Assembly: GCA_045647865.1 (NCBI GenBank)
Contig: JAZRMW010000014.1
Span: 1 to 27,560 of the forward strand
Direction: 5' to 3'
Origin: Phocaeicola_A sp045647865
Lineage (GTDB): Bacteria > Bacteroidota > Bacteroidia > Bacteroidales > Bacteroidaceae
Length of the DNA: 27,560 nucleotides
In this document: piece after piece, positions 8,841 through 17,350 of the stretch
Layout: each line of letters opens with the position of its first letter
Numbering within the stretch: position 1 is the first letter of the stretch
The notes under the pieces: model-generated
Seen by the model: the letters and a program-made list of their open reading frames with translations, nothing else
Databases searched by the model: none
Told to the model about the DNA's origin: nothing
Made by a program: the position numbers and the translations under genes

Positions 8841-8957
8841 TCCTATTCCTCCCCATCATTGATTCAAGTCGAGCGGTCTAATGACCGGAATGCTTATGTG
8901 TAAAATTGCACTATTTTGTGCTTAAAACACCTAAAATTCTATTCCCTCCAAAAAAAG

Positions 8958-8974
8958 TGTATGAAAATCATACA
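8958..8974. promoter_or_regulatory. Perfect 17-base dyad, possible operator
   Basis: TGTATGA, three A residues and TCATACA form a perfect inverted repeat about 60 bases upstream of the putative -7 element of permease A. The size and symmetry suit a dimeric regulator. No T tract follows, so it is not a terminator. Confidence 0.4.
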
Positions 8975-9034
8975 ATTTTAGCCTCAAAAATACGATTTAA
9001 CTAAATTTTAACGAGTTGTTTTTGGAAGTCTCAA

Positions 9035-9042
9035 TAACTTTG
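9035..9042 (+). promoter_or_regulatory. Putative promoter -7 element of permease A
   Basis: TAACTTTG matches TAnnTTTG. No TTTG lies at the right distance upstream, so recognition may need an activator or another sigma factor. It would leave a 5' leader of about 160 bases. Confidence 0.4.
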
Positions 9043-9162
9043 CTAATGGAAAAAGACCAAGAACGTAAAGAGTTTTTTATCTCATACGCAAGAGTCAATC
9101 TTTTCCACAAAAAGACAACGAGAGAAAATAAAAGAGTTATAACGACAGATTATTCACTTCCT

Positions 9163-9191
9163 TTCCTCGCGGAGGGGTTGGGGAGAGGCTG
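9163..9191. repeat. GC-rich dispersed repeat fragment
   Basis: CCTCGCGGAGGGG followed by TTGGGGAGAGGCTGA is a partly self-complementary C/G block. A related block with GGAGAGGTTGA lies at 20307-20345, inside the 3' end of the ThuA gene. It looks like a dispersed REP-like sequence. Confidence 0.5.
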
Positions 9192-9206
9192 AAATTGAAA
9201 AACATG

Positions 9207-11513
9207 ATGATACTACATTACCTAAGCCTCGCATGGCAACAATTGGAAAAGTACCGCTTGCAATCCGTGGTCAGCATCGTCAGCTTGGCCATCGGCTTTG
9301 CCTGCTTCGCACTGGCCAGCATGTGGATAAAGTATGAGACCACGTATGACGGGTTTCACGAAGATGTGGAAAGAATCTACCACTTTACGGAGGGGGGCTT
9401 CTTGAATACCAATGTGTTCAACCCTGAGAAATTCGGTCAATTACCCGAGATAGAAACCTATACGATGTATTCGGAGACAGAGTACGACTCCATCAACGGC
9501 AGCGTAATGAAGGCATCCGAGCGTATGGTTCATGACGGGAACTTTCCGAAAGTATTTACCTTACAGATGATAGAAGGAACAGACGGATTCCTGCACGATG
9601 AGAAGCAGGTGGCCGTCAGCGACCGATTGGCACGTGAATTGTGGGGCGACGAATCGCCCATCGGCAAGGAACTCCATGTCAACAGCAAGCTGGCGGCGCA
9701 CAAGAGCCGTACCGTGACGGGAGTATTCAAGGATTGGGGTGCACACACTAATTATCCGATGGACATGTTGGGTAAAGTGCCTGAAGGTTCTTACCTTATG
9801 AAATATTCTGTACTGAAACTCCAACCACAGAATGATGCCGCTACGGTACGGAAGAAGCTTCTGGACATGGAGCATAGTGTTAATTTCACGCCTGAGATTG
9901 TCCCCCTGACTGAATATCGGAAATGGCGAATAGAAAGATGGACGAGTTTGGGAGTCCAAGCCAACCACATCTACCTGTTTGCCTTGGCCAGCCTGTTACT
10001 GATAGCTTGCGGATTGCTCAACTACCTGACGATGTTCATCAACCGCCTGTTCATCCGCAAGCGCGAAATAGCCTTGCGCACGATGCTGGGTGCACGGGGC
10101 AGGGACATCCTGTTGCAATTCCTTGTCGAATACGGCTTGGTGCTGGTCATTGCCCTGTTCTTCGGATTTGTCATTGTATCGGCTTGTGAAAAACAGTTCC
10201 TTGCGTTGACAGAACTCCCCGTAGAGGCAAACTACATTTATCAGGAGATAGGCATTTACTCTACGGTTGTGACCGTTTTCTCCCTGTTGGTCTCACTCCC
10301 CGTCATTTCTTACTTCCGACACCAATCGTTGCAGAGTAGCATCAAGGGCGTTGGTGGCATTGCCAATTACAACTCCTTCCGCCGCATCAGTACGGGAGTG
10401 CAGATGTGTATCACCATTTTTGGCATTTTCTGTGTGGTGGTCATGATGACACAATTGGACACCTTGCGTCACAAGGACATCGGCTTCAAACGCGAGAACC
10501 GGGCATGTCTGGATATCGAAGAGGCGAACCCCGGACTCAGGAAAAGCATGGTGGAGGAAATCCTCTTCTACATGAAGCAGTTGCCGGAGATTGATTTGGC
10601 TTACAGTACCGACAATCGCATTTTTCCAAGCGGTAGTTTCTTTATAGAACGTTTGTCACCGGATGATTATCCACAATTGGATAAAGAGGAAAAGCTCCTT
10701 GCGATTCGGATAGGTGAACATTTCGCAGAGTTTTATGAACCTACGTTGTTGTCCGGCCGTTGGCTTGGTCCGGGAGATGAAAGGAAAAACATCCTCATCA
10801 ATGAGACAACCGCGCGGACTTTAGGATGGGAAGACCCCATCGGACAAGTTTATTATGAAAAGAGTGTATATCCAAATAACACTTATGTGGTGGTGGGGGT
10901 AATCAAGGACATGTTGCTGAGCCCGACGGACAAGGCGAACAACTGGGTACTTCATTATCATCCCGGAAGCATCAATTATCATTCGAGATTCCTTTTCAGG
11001 TACAAACCCGACACATGGCCCTCAGTGCGTAAGAAGATTACCGACCTCTATGCCAAGAACGGATGGGGAACGCCCGTACCCACTACGTTTGAAGAGGAGT
11101 ATGAGAAGATGTTGGTTTCGGAAAACAAATTGCAGACGCTCCTCAGCATCACCACGGGTGTCTGCATCCTCATCGCCCTCTTCGGCGTGTGGTCGATGAT
11201 AATGCTCACCTGTGAACAACGGCGTAAGGAGATAGCCGTGCGTAAAGTATTCGGTGCTACTACGAAAGACATCCTCGATATGTTCTTCCTCGAATACATG
11301 GCCCTGCAAGGAGTGGCGGCTCTCGTAGCCTTCCCCGTGGGCTATGCCTGCATGAAACCGTGGCTGGAGCAGTATGTGGTACAGACCTCCATCCCTTGGT
11401 GGATTTACGTCGGCATCTTCATGGCCGTAGCCCTGCTTGTGGCCCTCTGCGTGGGTTGGCGCGTGTGGAAAACGGCGAATGCTCGTCCGGCGGATGAGAT
11501 TGCCAAAGGATAG
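9207..11513 (+). CDS. ABC transporter permease A (MacB/FtsX type)
   Basis: This inner-membrane permease belongs to the MacB/FtsX superfamily, which works with a separate ATPase, often as a mechanotransmitter for export or envelope processes. I start at the ATG at 9207, which aligns with the starts of permeases B and C; an ATG at 9204 and a TTG at 9195 are also possible. The 768 aa product has two MacB halves. TM1 is about 20-42, followed by a large extracytoplasmic domain (43-253), TMs about 254-277, 305-328, 350-370 and 398-416, a second domain (417-643), and TMs about 644-667, 693-714 and 730-752. The coupling motifs KREIALRTMLGA (285-296) and RRKEIAVRKVFGA (672-684) are intact. No ATPase gene is nearby. 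The 5' and 3' ends are nearly identical in DNA to permeases B and C. Confidence 0.9.
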   Translation: MILHYLSLAWQQLEKYRLQSVVSIVSLAIGFACFALASMWIKYETTYDGFHEDVERIYHFTEGGFLNTNVFNPEKFGQLPEIETYTMYSETEYDSINGSVMKASERMVHDGNFPKVFTLQMIEGTDGFLHDEKQVAVSDRLARELWGDESPIGKELHVNSKLAAHKSRTVTGVFKDWGAHTNYPMDMLGKVPEGSYLMKYSVLKLQPQNDAATVRKKLLDMEHSVNFTPEIVPLTEYRKWRIERWTSLGVQANHIYLFALASLLLIACGLLNYLTMFINRLFIRKREIALRTMLGARGRDILLQFLVEYGLVLVIALFFGFVIVSACEKQFLALTELPVEANYIYQEIGIYSTVVTVFSLLVSLPVISYFRHQSLQSSIKGVGGIANYNSFRRISTGVQMCITIFGIFCVVVMMTQLDTLRHKDIGFKRENRACLDIEEANPGLRKSMVEEILFYMKQLPEIDLAYSTDNRIFPSGSFFIERLSPDDYPQLDKEEKLLAIRIGEHFAEFYEPTLLSGRWLGPGDERKNILINETTARTLGWEDPIGQVYYEKSVYPNNTYVVVGVIKDMLLSPTDKANNWVLHYHPGSINYHSRFLFRYKPDTWPSVRKKITDLYAKNGWGTPVPTTFEEEYEKMLVSENKLQTLLSITTGVCILIALFGVWSMIMLTCEQRRKEIAVRKVFGATTKDILDMFFLEYMALQGVAALVAFPVGYACMKPWLEQYVVQTSIPWWIYVGIFMAVALLVALCVGWRVWKTANARPADEIAKG

Positions 11514-11600
11514 TCTTTCGGAAATTAAAAATTTAAAGTTACTAATTAAGAGCTAAAAGTTGACAAGATGCAAGTTGACAAGGAATATTTTTCGTCCACT

Positions 11601-11674
11601 GTAGGGGCATCCCTTGTGGATGCCCGATGATAGGTGTTGTCCGTTTTGGGGGTACCCACAAGAGGCACCCCTAC
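11601..11674. repeat. Inverted-repeat element, GTAGGGGC type (second copy)
   Basis: The left arm from 11601 (GTAGGGGCATCCCTTGTGG) and right arm 11649-11674 (ending GCACCCCTAC) pair imperfectly. The outer ends match those of the element at 38-112 while the interior differs, as in a family of short palindromic elements. Confidence 0.65.
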
Positions 11675-11694
11675 GGCAAACAATTCGCATGGAA

Positions 11695-11720
11695 CCGTGA
11701 AATCCGTGTCATCCGTGTCA
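11695..11720. repeat. ATCCGTGTC direct repeats
   Basis: CCGTGAAATCCGTGTCATCCGTGTC is a half-copy of the type of repeat found at 8193-8258. Confidence 0.55.
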
Positions 11721-11766
11721 AAAATAATGTGCCGCATCGCCTTATCAATTCAAAAACTCAAGAACT

Positions 11767-14133
11767 ATGCTACTACACTACCTAAGCCTCGCATGGCAAC
11801 AATTGGAAAAGTACCGCTTGCAATCATTGGTCAGCATCGTCAGCTTGGCCATCGGCTTTGCCTGTTTCGCATTTGCGGCTATGTGGATAAAGTATGAAAT
11901 CACGTATGACACATCTTTTAAGGATGCGGATCGATTGCATGTGATTCTTCGTGACAAATCCCCAGATTCTTTTTTTGATACGGATATCCGGACTTTACGT
12001 GAACTACCCCAATTGGAGAGGTTGAGTTATGTACGAGATGTCTTTGTCGATTCAATAAACGGGAAAAGGATATTTGGAACCGGATGGATAATGAACGATA
12101 CCAACCTTGTATCATTGCTCGGATTGGATTTATTGGAAGGAAGCACCAGTTTTGTACACAACGAAAACGAAGTGGCTATCAGCGACCAGCTTGCACGACA
12201 ATTGTGGGGCGATGAATCGCCCATTGGCAAGGAAATGGTAACCGTTAGCCAATGGGTAGGAGGAGGTGCAGCCAGACGAACATTGCAAGTGACCGCGGTC
12301 TTTCGCTATTGGGGTGACCATAGCAATTTTCCCCACATCAATTACCTGTGCCACCCTTCCGTAGAGTTGCCCCATGTAGAATCTGGTACAGTGTTTGCAC
12401 ACATTTCGTCAAAAGTAGATATGGATGCACTGAATGCCCATCTGGACACCATGAATATTTATATAGCATTTACAACACCAGAGGGCAGAAAAATAGAATT
12501 TTCAAGTACCCATGAAAAAATGGAGGCTGTACCCATCACTAAGGTGCGACACTCAACAAATACTTACTTGCAATATGCACGAACAAAACTCAATCACATC
12601 TACCTGTTTGCCATTGCTGGAGGATTGCTCATCGTATGTGGTTTACTGAACTACCTGACCCTATTCATCAACCGTCTGTTCATCCGTAAACGTGAAATGG
12701 CCTTGCGCATGGTATTCGGAGCAACAGGAAAGGATTTGATTCTGCAATTCCTGACCGAATACGGTCTGTTGCTGATTATATCACTACTTTTTGGTCTGTT
12801 CGTCATAAATGCTTCCATGGAGTGGTTTCTCAATTTGAGCGAACTTCCAAAGAATCAGAATTATTTTTTCTATGGTGAAAGTTTGATATATTTTGCCTTG
12901 GTATTCGTTGTGTCAATGATTGTATCCATACCAGTCATCTGGTATTTTCGCCGTCAATCGTTACAGAGCAACATCTCAAGTACGGGTGGATTGGTACACT
13001 ACCACATTTTTCGCCGCATCAGCACAGGGGTACAGATAGGAATCAGCATCTTATGCATATTCTGTTCCATAGTACTTTTGAAGCAATTGAACACCTTACG
13101 TCACGGAGACATCGGCTTCGAACGCGAGAACCGTATAACCCATTATCTCAGTTTTAGGAATAAAGGGGGTGGAATAAAGGAAGAACTTGTTTCCTTCTTG
13201 AATCAATGTTCCGAGGTAGATACAGCCTTTACCAGTGTGTCTGTCATTTTCCCCCGATATGTTAGTTCCAGCATAACATTAACTCCAGAAAAACACCCCG
13301 AACTGACAGAGACTATCAAATTATCTAAGCACCAAATATCGGACGATTTGGTTGAATTCTATGGGCTTACCCTATTGCAAGGGCGTTGGTTGCTCAAATA
13401 TGAACAGGACGTTTGTGTCGTAAACGAAACTTTCGTTCATCAGATGGGTTGGAACAATCCGTTGGAAAAAAATATTTATGATAAGTTGGGAAGGGTATAT
13501 CGCGTGGTAGGAGTAGTCAAGGACTTCTACGATGAATCGCCAACCTTAAAGAACGAATACGACATACTTCTTTCCGAAAACCAAGAACTGGAAAAAAGTA
13601 AAATACTCATCCGCTATAAACCAGGGAAGAAACAGGAACTGACGAAGAAGATAGAGGCTTTTTTCAAGGATCACAATCTTCTTTACAATCCTAATCAATG
13701 GAACGATTTAATGAAGGATTATGACGATTTGTTGATATCGGAGTACAAATTACAATTTTTACTCAGTATCACCACCGGTGTCTGCATCCTCATTGCCCTC
13801 TTCGGCGTATGGTCGATGATTATGCTCACCTGTGAACAGAGAAGAAAGGAGATTGCCGTACGCAAGGTATTCGGTGCTACTACGAAAGATATCCTCGATA
13901 TGTTCTTCTTCGAATACATGGCGCTGCAAGGAGCGGCGGCTTTGGTAGCCTTTCCCGTGGGCTATGCCTGCATGAAGCCATGGCTGGAGCAATATGTGGT
14001 GCAAACGGAAATCCCGTGGTGGATATATGTCGGCATCTTCATGGCCGTAGCCCTGCTTGTGGCCCTCTGTGTCGGTTGGCGCGTATGGAAGACGGCGACG
14101 GCTCACCCAGCGGATGAGATTTGCAAAGGGTGA
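11767..14133 (+). CDS. ABC transporter permease B (MacB/FtsX type)
   Basis: This is a paralogue of permease A: 788 aa, with the same eight-TM plan and two extracytoplasmic MacB domains. The N-terminus MLLHYLSLAWQQLEKYRLQS and everything after ITTGVCILIALFGVWSMIML are almost the same as in A and C. The first extracytoplasmic domain (about 43-275) is longer than in A and poorly similar, with its own motif AGGGAARRTLQ-like stretch near 163-171 (GGGAARRTL). Both coupling motifs are present (KREMALRMVFGATGKD and RRKEIAVRKVFGATTKD). The ATG at 11767 is where the DNA similarity to permease C begins. The encoded ATPase partner is unknown. Its C-terminal segment is closer to C than to A in base sequence. 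Confidence 0.9.
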   Translation: MLLHYLSLAWQQLEKYRLQSLVSIVSLAIGFACFAFAAMWIKYEITYDTSFKDADRLHVILRDKSPDSFFDTDIRTLRELPQLERLSYVRDVFVDSINGKRIFGTGWIMNDTNLVSLLGLDLLEGSTSFVHNENEVAISDQLARQLWGDESPIGKEMVTVSQWVGGGAARRTLQVTAVFRYWGDHSNFPHINYLCHPSVELPHVESGTVFAHISSKVDMDALNAHLDTMNIYIAFTTPEGRKIEFSSTHEKMEAVPITKVRHSTNTYLQYARTKLNHIYLFAIAGGLLIVCGLLNYLTLFINRLFIRKREMALRMVFGATGKDLILQFLTEYGLLLIISLLFGLFVINASMEWFLNLSELPKNQNYFFYGESLIYFALVFVVSMIVSIPVIWYFRRQSLQSNISSTGGLVHYHIFRRISTGVQIGISILCIFCSIVLLKQLNTLRHGDIGFERENRITHYLSFRNKGGGIKEELVSFLNQCSEVDTAFTSVSVIFPRYVSSSITLTPEKHPELTETIKLSKHQISDDLVEFYGLTLLQGRWLLKYEQDVCVVNETFVHQMGWNNPLEKNIYDKLGRVYRVVGVVKDFYDESPTLKNEYDILLSENQELEKSKILIRYKPGKKQELTKKIEAFFKDHNLLYNPNQWNDLMKDYDDLLISEYKLQFLLSITTGVCILIALFGVWSMIMLTCEQRRKEIAVRKVFGATTKDILDMFFFEYMALQGAAALVAFPVGYACMKPWLEQYVVQTEIPWWIYVGIFMAVALLVALCVGWRVWKTATAHPADEICKG

Positions 14134-14252
14134 GGGGAACATCCTTGACGTGGATGCTGACCCACGCAACCTCAACAGGTTGGAACAATTGGTCAAATTG
14201 ATGAAGGGAAATAATTAGATTTTGTAAAGGTTGATTCTATAAAAGTATAGCG
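14134..14252 (+). other. Spacer with possible gene-end remnant
   Basis: The frame from 14138 to a TAG at 14216-14218 reads NILDVDADPRNLNRLEQLVKLMKGNN and has no start codon of its own. It resembles the C-terminal tail of an amphipathic protein and could be left over from a deleted gene. I do not recognise it. No clear promoter precedes the next gene. Confidence 0.3.
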
Positions 14253-15779
14253 ATGAAACAGAATAAACAATCCGTCGCGATGTGGGCGGGATGCGCTCTG
14301 CGCACATTTTCACTGACAGCGATGCTGCTCGTGGCAGGCAGTCCGGCACTGGCCTTCAAGAAGCAGTTCAAAGATGTACAGTGTATTCACAGCAACGTGG
14401 GCCATGCAGCCACAATTACCCATGTGATGCTGACCGACACGGCTACCATTGTCAGTTTCCATAAGCACGATACAACGGACCAGATTCATTTTACCCCCGA
14501 AACTCATCTTCTGGATGACGAAGGAAGAAAATACCGCATCGTGCGGAGTGAAGGTATTCCCCATGGGGGAGTTTTTCAAAAAACGGCAGAAGAGACGAAT
14601 GATTTCAAACTGGTGTTCGAGCCTCTGCCTGAGAAGACCCGATTCTTTGACCTGATAGAGGGAATGCTATCAGCACATTTCCGGATTTTGGGAATACACG
14701 ATGCAGGGAAGCCCATTCGGCTGCCCAAGCTTGAGGACACAGTTGACGTGAAGACAGATGACTTCATCCGTATGGACATTGCCCATGTGCGTGGGCGGAT
14801 TGATGGCTATACTCCTAATATGGGATTCAAGGCCATGGGAATTTCTCTGCGTAACGAACTGACGAAAGACGAAATATCTAAAGCCGTTGTCATTCAGGAG
14901 GATGGGATATTTGAAACCCAATTGCCGTTGGCTTATCCGACCAGACTCTATTTCTCGATTGAATTGCCGAACGTGTTTATTCCCATCCATTTCTATGCTG
15001 TGCCAGGACGTACTACGGTCGTCAATGTCCGCAAGGACCTGACAGTTGACCTGGCTGCATCCGATGCAGAGATTCTCCAATGTGAAAGGTTGCTGAAATG
15101 TGGAGATGACTATTTGAAGAATTATGACCGCAGGATCTATGAGGAGGACAGGGACAGTCTGTCATTTGGAGAGATGCAGGAGAAATTGATGGGAATGTCA
15201 AAGGCCAACGAACGGGTGGTTGACTATGTGGCATGGCGGAATGGCTTCAACTCGTGGGAATATCATTTGGCACGTGTCTGGAACAAGATGTATTATGCCC
15301 AATGGATATTGGAGTGTATCATGGATGCCCGATATGCGGCCCACACGAAGGTGGCGGAAGAGGACAGCATCCTCGTATCCCGAAAGATGGAGGAGATTTC
15401 CGATATGGCAAATTGGACATTCTTCAGGGAGTTGCCTTATAACGATCCCACTTCGCTGACGTATGGCATAAACACGGCTGTCGTATTGAACAGGTATGAG
15501 TATGCTCCCGTGTTGTTAAATGGACAAACTCACGTTACTTTAGAAAACGACAACCGGCAACAACTGGCTAATGACATGCTGATAACGGGGGAGGATAGTC
15601 CCTCTTTGTGGGGCTTGCTCTCTGTGTTGCGGAAAATGAAATTGGACATACAGCATTTTCATGGTAGCAAGGAAGAATTGAAGAAACAGATAGATATACT
15701 TCGCGAAATGTTGGTTTATCCGGCTTTGCAGATTCATTTGGATAACCTTTATGCCCGGGAACTGGAGCGACAGGAATAA
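14253..15779 (+). CDS. Secreted TlpA-like N-terminal domain protein lacking thioredoxin
   Basis: The 508 aa product has a signal peptide (about 1-34, ending SPALA). Residues about 40-150 (TDTATIVSFHKHD, FTPETHLLDDEGRKYRI, FKLVFEPLPEKTRFFDLIEG, FRILGIHD) resemble the N-terminal region of Bacteroidales periplasmic TlpA-family thiol-disulfide oxidoreductases. The middle continues with charged, probably helical sequence. No CxxC or thioredoxin fold is seen anywhere; the only cysteines are scattered. The frame stops at 15779 and a GC-rich repeat-like stretch follows, so the protein is either naturally thioredoxin-free or C-terminally truncated. It follows permease B by 119 bases and may be cotranscribed. 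The family assignment is from memory. Confidence 0.6.
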   Translation: MKQNKQSVAMWAGCALRTFSLTAMLLVAGSPALAFKKQFKDVQCIHSNVGHAATITHVMLTDTATIVSFHKHDTTDQIHFTPETHLLDDEGRKYRIVRSEGIPHGGVFQKTAEETNDFKLVFEPLPEKTRFFDLIEGMLSAHFRILGIHDAGKPIRLPKLEDTVDVKTDDFIRMDIAHVRGRIDGYTPNMGFKAMGISLRNELTKDEISKAVVIQEDGIFETQLPLAYPTRLYFSIELPNVFIPIHFYAVPGRTTVVNVRKDLTVDLAASDAEILQCERLLKCGDDYLKNYDRRIYEEDRDSLSFGEMQEKLMGMSKANERVVDYVAWRNGFNSWEYHLARVWNKMYYAQWILECIMDARYAAHTKVAEEDSILVSRKMEEISDMANWTFFRELPYNDPTSLTYGINTAVVLNRYEYAPVLLNGQTHVTLENDNRQQLANDMLITGEDSPSLWGLLSVLRKMKLDIQHFHGSKEELKKQIDILREMLVYPALQIHLDNLYARELERQE

Positions 15780-15885
15780 GGAGGGTCCCCCTAACCTGTC
15801 CCAAAGAAGAGGGAACTGGAATTGCCCAATCAATAAAATCGTAAATAAATAGTAAATCGTAAATAACCAAATAGTAAATCAACAA

Positions 15886-15909
15886 AAGCCTCCCAAAAGG
15901 AGGGGGCTT
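15886..15909 (+). terminator. Imperfect hairpin, possible terminator
   Basis: AAGCCTCC and GGAGGGGGCTT pair with a bulge around a CAAAA loop. Only a short T stretch follows, so termination would be weak. It may instead be part of a dispersed repeat. Confidence 0.35.
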
Positions 15910-15986
15910 AAAATAGCGTTCTTTGACATTGTGTGTAAACGAGAAACTTCTAAGAATAACCTCTGAAAAAGGGTATTTTACCCTGT

Positions 15987-16072
15987 TTGCTGTCCGCAAA
16001 CAGCAAATAAAGTACAAAAATGCTGTCCGCAAACAGCAAAAAATAAAAGAAAATGCTGTTTGTAAACAGCAA
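15987..16072. promoter_or_regulatory. Three 33-base-phased palindromes, likely operators
   Basis: The palindrome TGCTGT-ccgcaa-ACAGCA occurs at 15988-16005 and 16021-16038, and TGCTGT-ttgtaa-ACAGCA at 16054-16071. The starts are exactly 33 bases apart, about three helical turns, so all three face the same side of the DNA. The third covers the region where the -33 element of the ATPase promoter should be. The layout suits cooperative binding by a repressor, perhaps the product or a partner of the downstream gene. Confidence 0.65.
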
Positions 16073-16077
16073 ATATG

Positions 16078-16085
16078 TATATTTG
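16078..16085 (+). promoter_or_regulatory. AAA ATPase promoter, -7 element
   Basis: TATATTTG matches TAnnTTTG, 28 bases before the ATG at 16113. It lies six bases after the third palindrome, so a protein bound there would block RNA polymerase. Confidence 0.65.
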
Positions 16086-16112
16086 CAGCGTAAAACAAGT
16101 AGAAAGAACTGT

Positions 16113-17312
16113 ATGGAAACACTATTTGCGAAGCAAGACAGACTGTTGGCACTGACCTCAACCGGGATTGTGCGTAAACTGATAGAGCAGATTAATTGGG
16201 ATGCCCAACTCATTGCCATCAAAGGAGCAAGGGGAGTGGGAAAGACTACACTGATGCTGCAATACATCAAGTTGAATTATCCCCAATATAGCCGTGAAGT
16301 GCTTTATTGTTCGTTGGATGCTGTCTATTTCAGCAATCATAGTCTGCTGGACTTGACTGACAAGTTCTACAAAAACGGAGGAAAGCATCTGTTTCTGGAT
16401 GAAGTACACAAATATCCCAATTGGAGTCGGGAGATTAAAGAGATATATGATTTCTATCCCGACTTGCGGGTGGTAATAAGTGCGTCCTCACTTCTGAATC
16501 TGTTGAAAGGAGATGCAGACCTCTCACGTCGGTGCATTCCATACAACTTACAAGGATTGTCTTTCAGGGAGTTCCTACAGTTCTATAAAGGAATAGAGAT
16601 ACCTATTTTCTCTTTGGAAGAGGTCTTGTCACAGCCACAAGATTTGTGTGCCCGTGTGAACGAAGCGTGCAAGCCGATACCCTTGTTCAAGGAGTATCTG
16701 AGATATGGTTACTACCCGTTCTACTTGAAGAATCAGACAGATTACTATACAAGTATTGAGCAAGTAGTCAATCTGATTGTTGAAACAGAACTTCCCCAAC
16801 TGTGCGGAGTAAACACGGCCAACATCCGTAAACTGAAAGCACTGATTGAGGTTATCTCCACCTCTGTACCATTTGAAGTGGATATTACCAAAATGGCAAC
16901 GGTCATCGGAGTGCACAGAAACACGGTGATTGAGTATCTGAATCACTTGGAGAATGCCCAACTCATGCATTTGCTGTATGCCGACATCAAATCTGTCAAG
17001 AAGATGCAAAAGCCCGATAAGATTTTCTTGGAGAACAGCAATCTGCTTTATGCTTTGGCAAACTCACAGGTGCAAATTGGTACAGCCCGCGAAGTGTTTG
17101 TGGTCAACCAGCTCTCCTATCAACACACGGTAGAATATGGTAAGAGTGTTGGCGACTTCAAGATTGACGACCGCTATACGGTTGAGGTGGGAGGAGAAAA
17201 GAAGACCTTCGCCCAAATAGCCGATCTCCCTTCATCTTACATCTTAGCCGACGATATTGAAACCCCATACGGCCACAAGTTACCTCTGTGGACAATGGGC
17301 TTCCTATATTAA
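16113..17312 (+). CDS. AAA ATPase with DUF4143-type C-terminus
   Basis: I start at the ATG at 16113 (METLFAKQDR). The frame stays open back to 16053, but that part covers the third palindrome and the promoter. The 399 aa product has a Walker A motif (GARGVGKTT, 38-46), Walker B (HLFLDEVH, 92-99), a sensor-like VVISASS (120-126) and LSRR (137-140). A helix-turn-helix-like stretch follows (TKMATVIGVHRNTVIEYLNHLE), and then the DUF4143 C-terminal region with KIFLENSNLLYAL. Such ATP-binding proteins are numerous in Bacteroidales and of unknown function. The C-terminal part resembles a restriction-endonuclease-like fold in some descriptions. The gene has its own promoter and a strong terminator (17351-17393), making it an independent unit among the permease genes. 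Confidence 0.85.
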   Translation: METLFAKQDRLLALTSTGIVRKLIEQINWDAQLIAIKGARGVGKTTLMLQYIKLNYPQYSREVLYCSLDAVYFSNHSLLDLTDKFYKNGGKHLFLDEVHKYPNWSREIKEIYDFYPDLRVVISASSLLNLLKGDADLSRRCIPYNLQGLSFREFLQFYKGIEIPIFSLEEVLSQPQDLCARVNEACKPIPLFKEYLRYGYYPFYLKNQTDYYTSIEQVVNLIVETELPQLCGVNTANIRKLKALIEVISTSVPFEVDITKMATVIGVHRNTVIEYLNHLENAQLMHLLYADIKSVKKMQKPDKIFLENSNLLYALANSQVQIGTAREVFVVNQLSYQHTVEYGKSVGDFKIDDRYTVEVGGEKKTFAQIADLPSSYILADDIETPYGHKLPLWTMGFLY

Positions 17313-17350
17313 GGAATCGGCCAACTTGAACTTTTCACGACAGAAGTTTC

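Larger units (their letters stand above)
8841..9206. other. Intergenic control region before permease A
   Basis: No gene is seen. It holds a short CGGTC/GACCG hairpin (8874-8887), a perfect dyad TGTATGA-aaa-TCATACA (8958-8974), a TAACTTTG element (9035-9042) and a GC-rich dispersed repeat fragment (about 9163-9191) just before the permease start. Confidence 0.6.
11514..11766. other. Spacer between permeases A and B
   Basis: No gene or TAnnTTTG promoter is seen. The spacer is mostly repeats: a GTAGGGG-type inverted repeat (11601-11674) and ATCCGTGTC direct repeats (11695-11720). Permease B may be transcribed by read-through from A. Confidence 0.6.
15780..16112. other. Intergenic repeat and control region before the AAA ATPase
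   Basis: No gene is seen. The stretch contains C/G-rich repeat-like sequence (about 15780-15830), AT-rich near-repeats of GTAAATA or AGTAAATC (15839-15880), an imperfect hairpin (15886-15909) that may be a weak terminator, three palindromes on a 33-base period (15987-16071) and a promoter element (16078-16085). Confidence 0.65.

Noticed and set aside
15987..16072. CRISPR array or terminator series
   Set aside because: There are only three copies, the intervals are AT-rich and similar to each other, and no T tract follows the stems. The position at a promoter fits operators better.
16053..16112. Longer start for the AAA ATPase
   Set aside because: It would translate the third palindrome and the -7 element; the ATG at 16113 gives the usual N-terminus, a short lead-in to Walker A.
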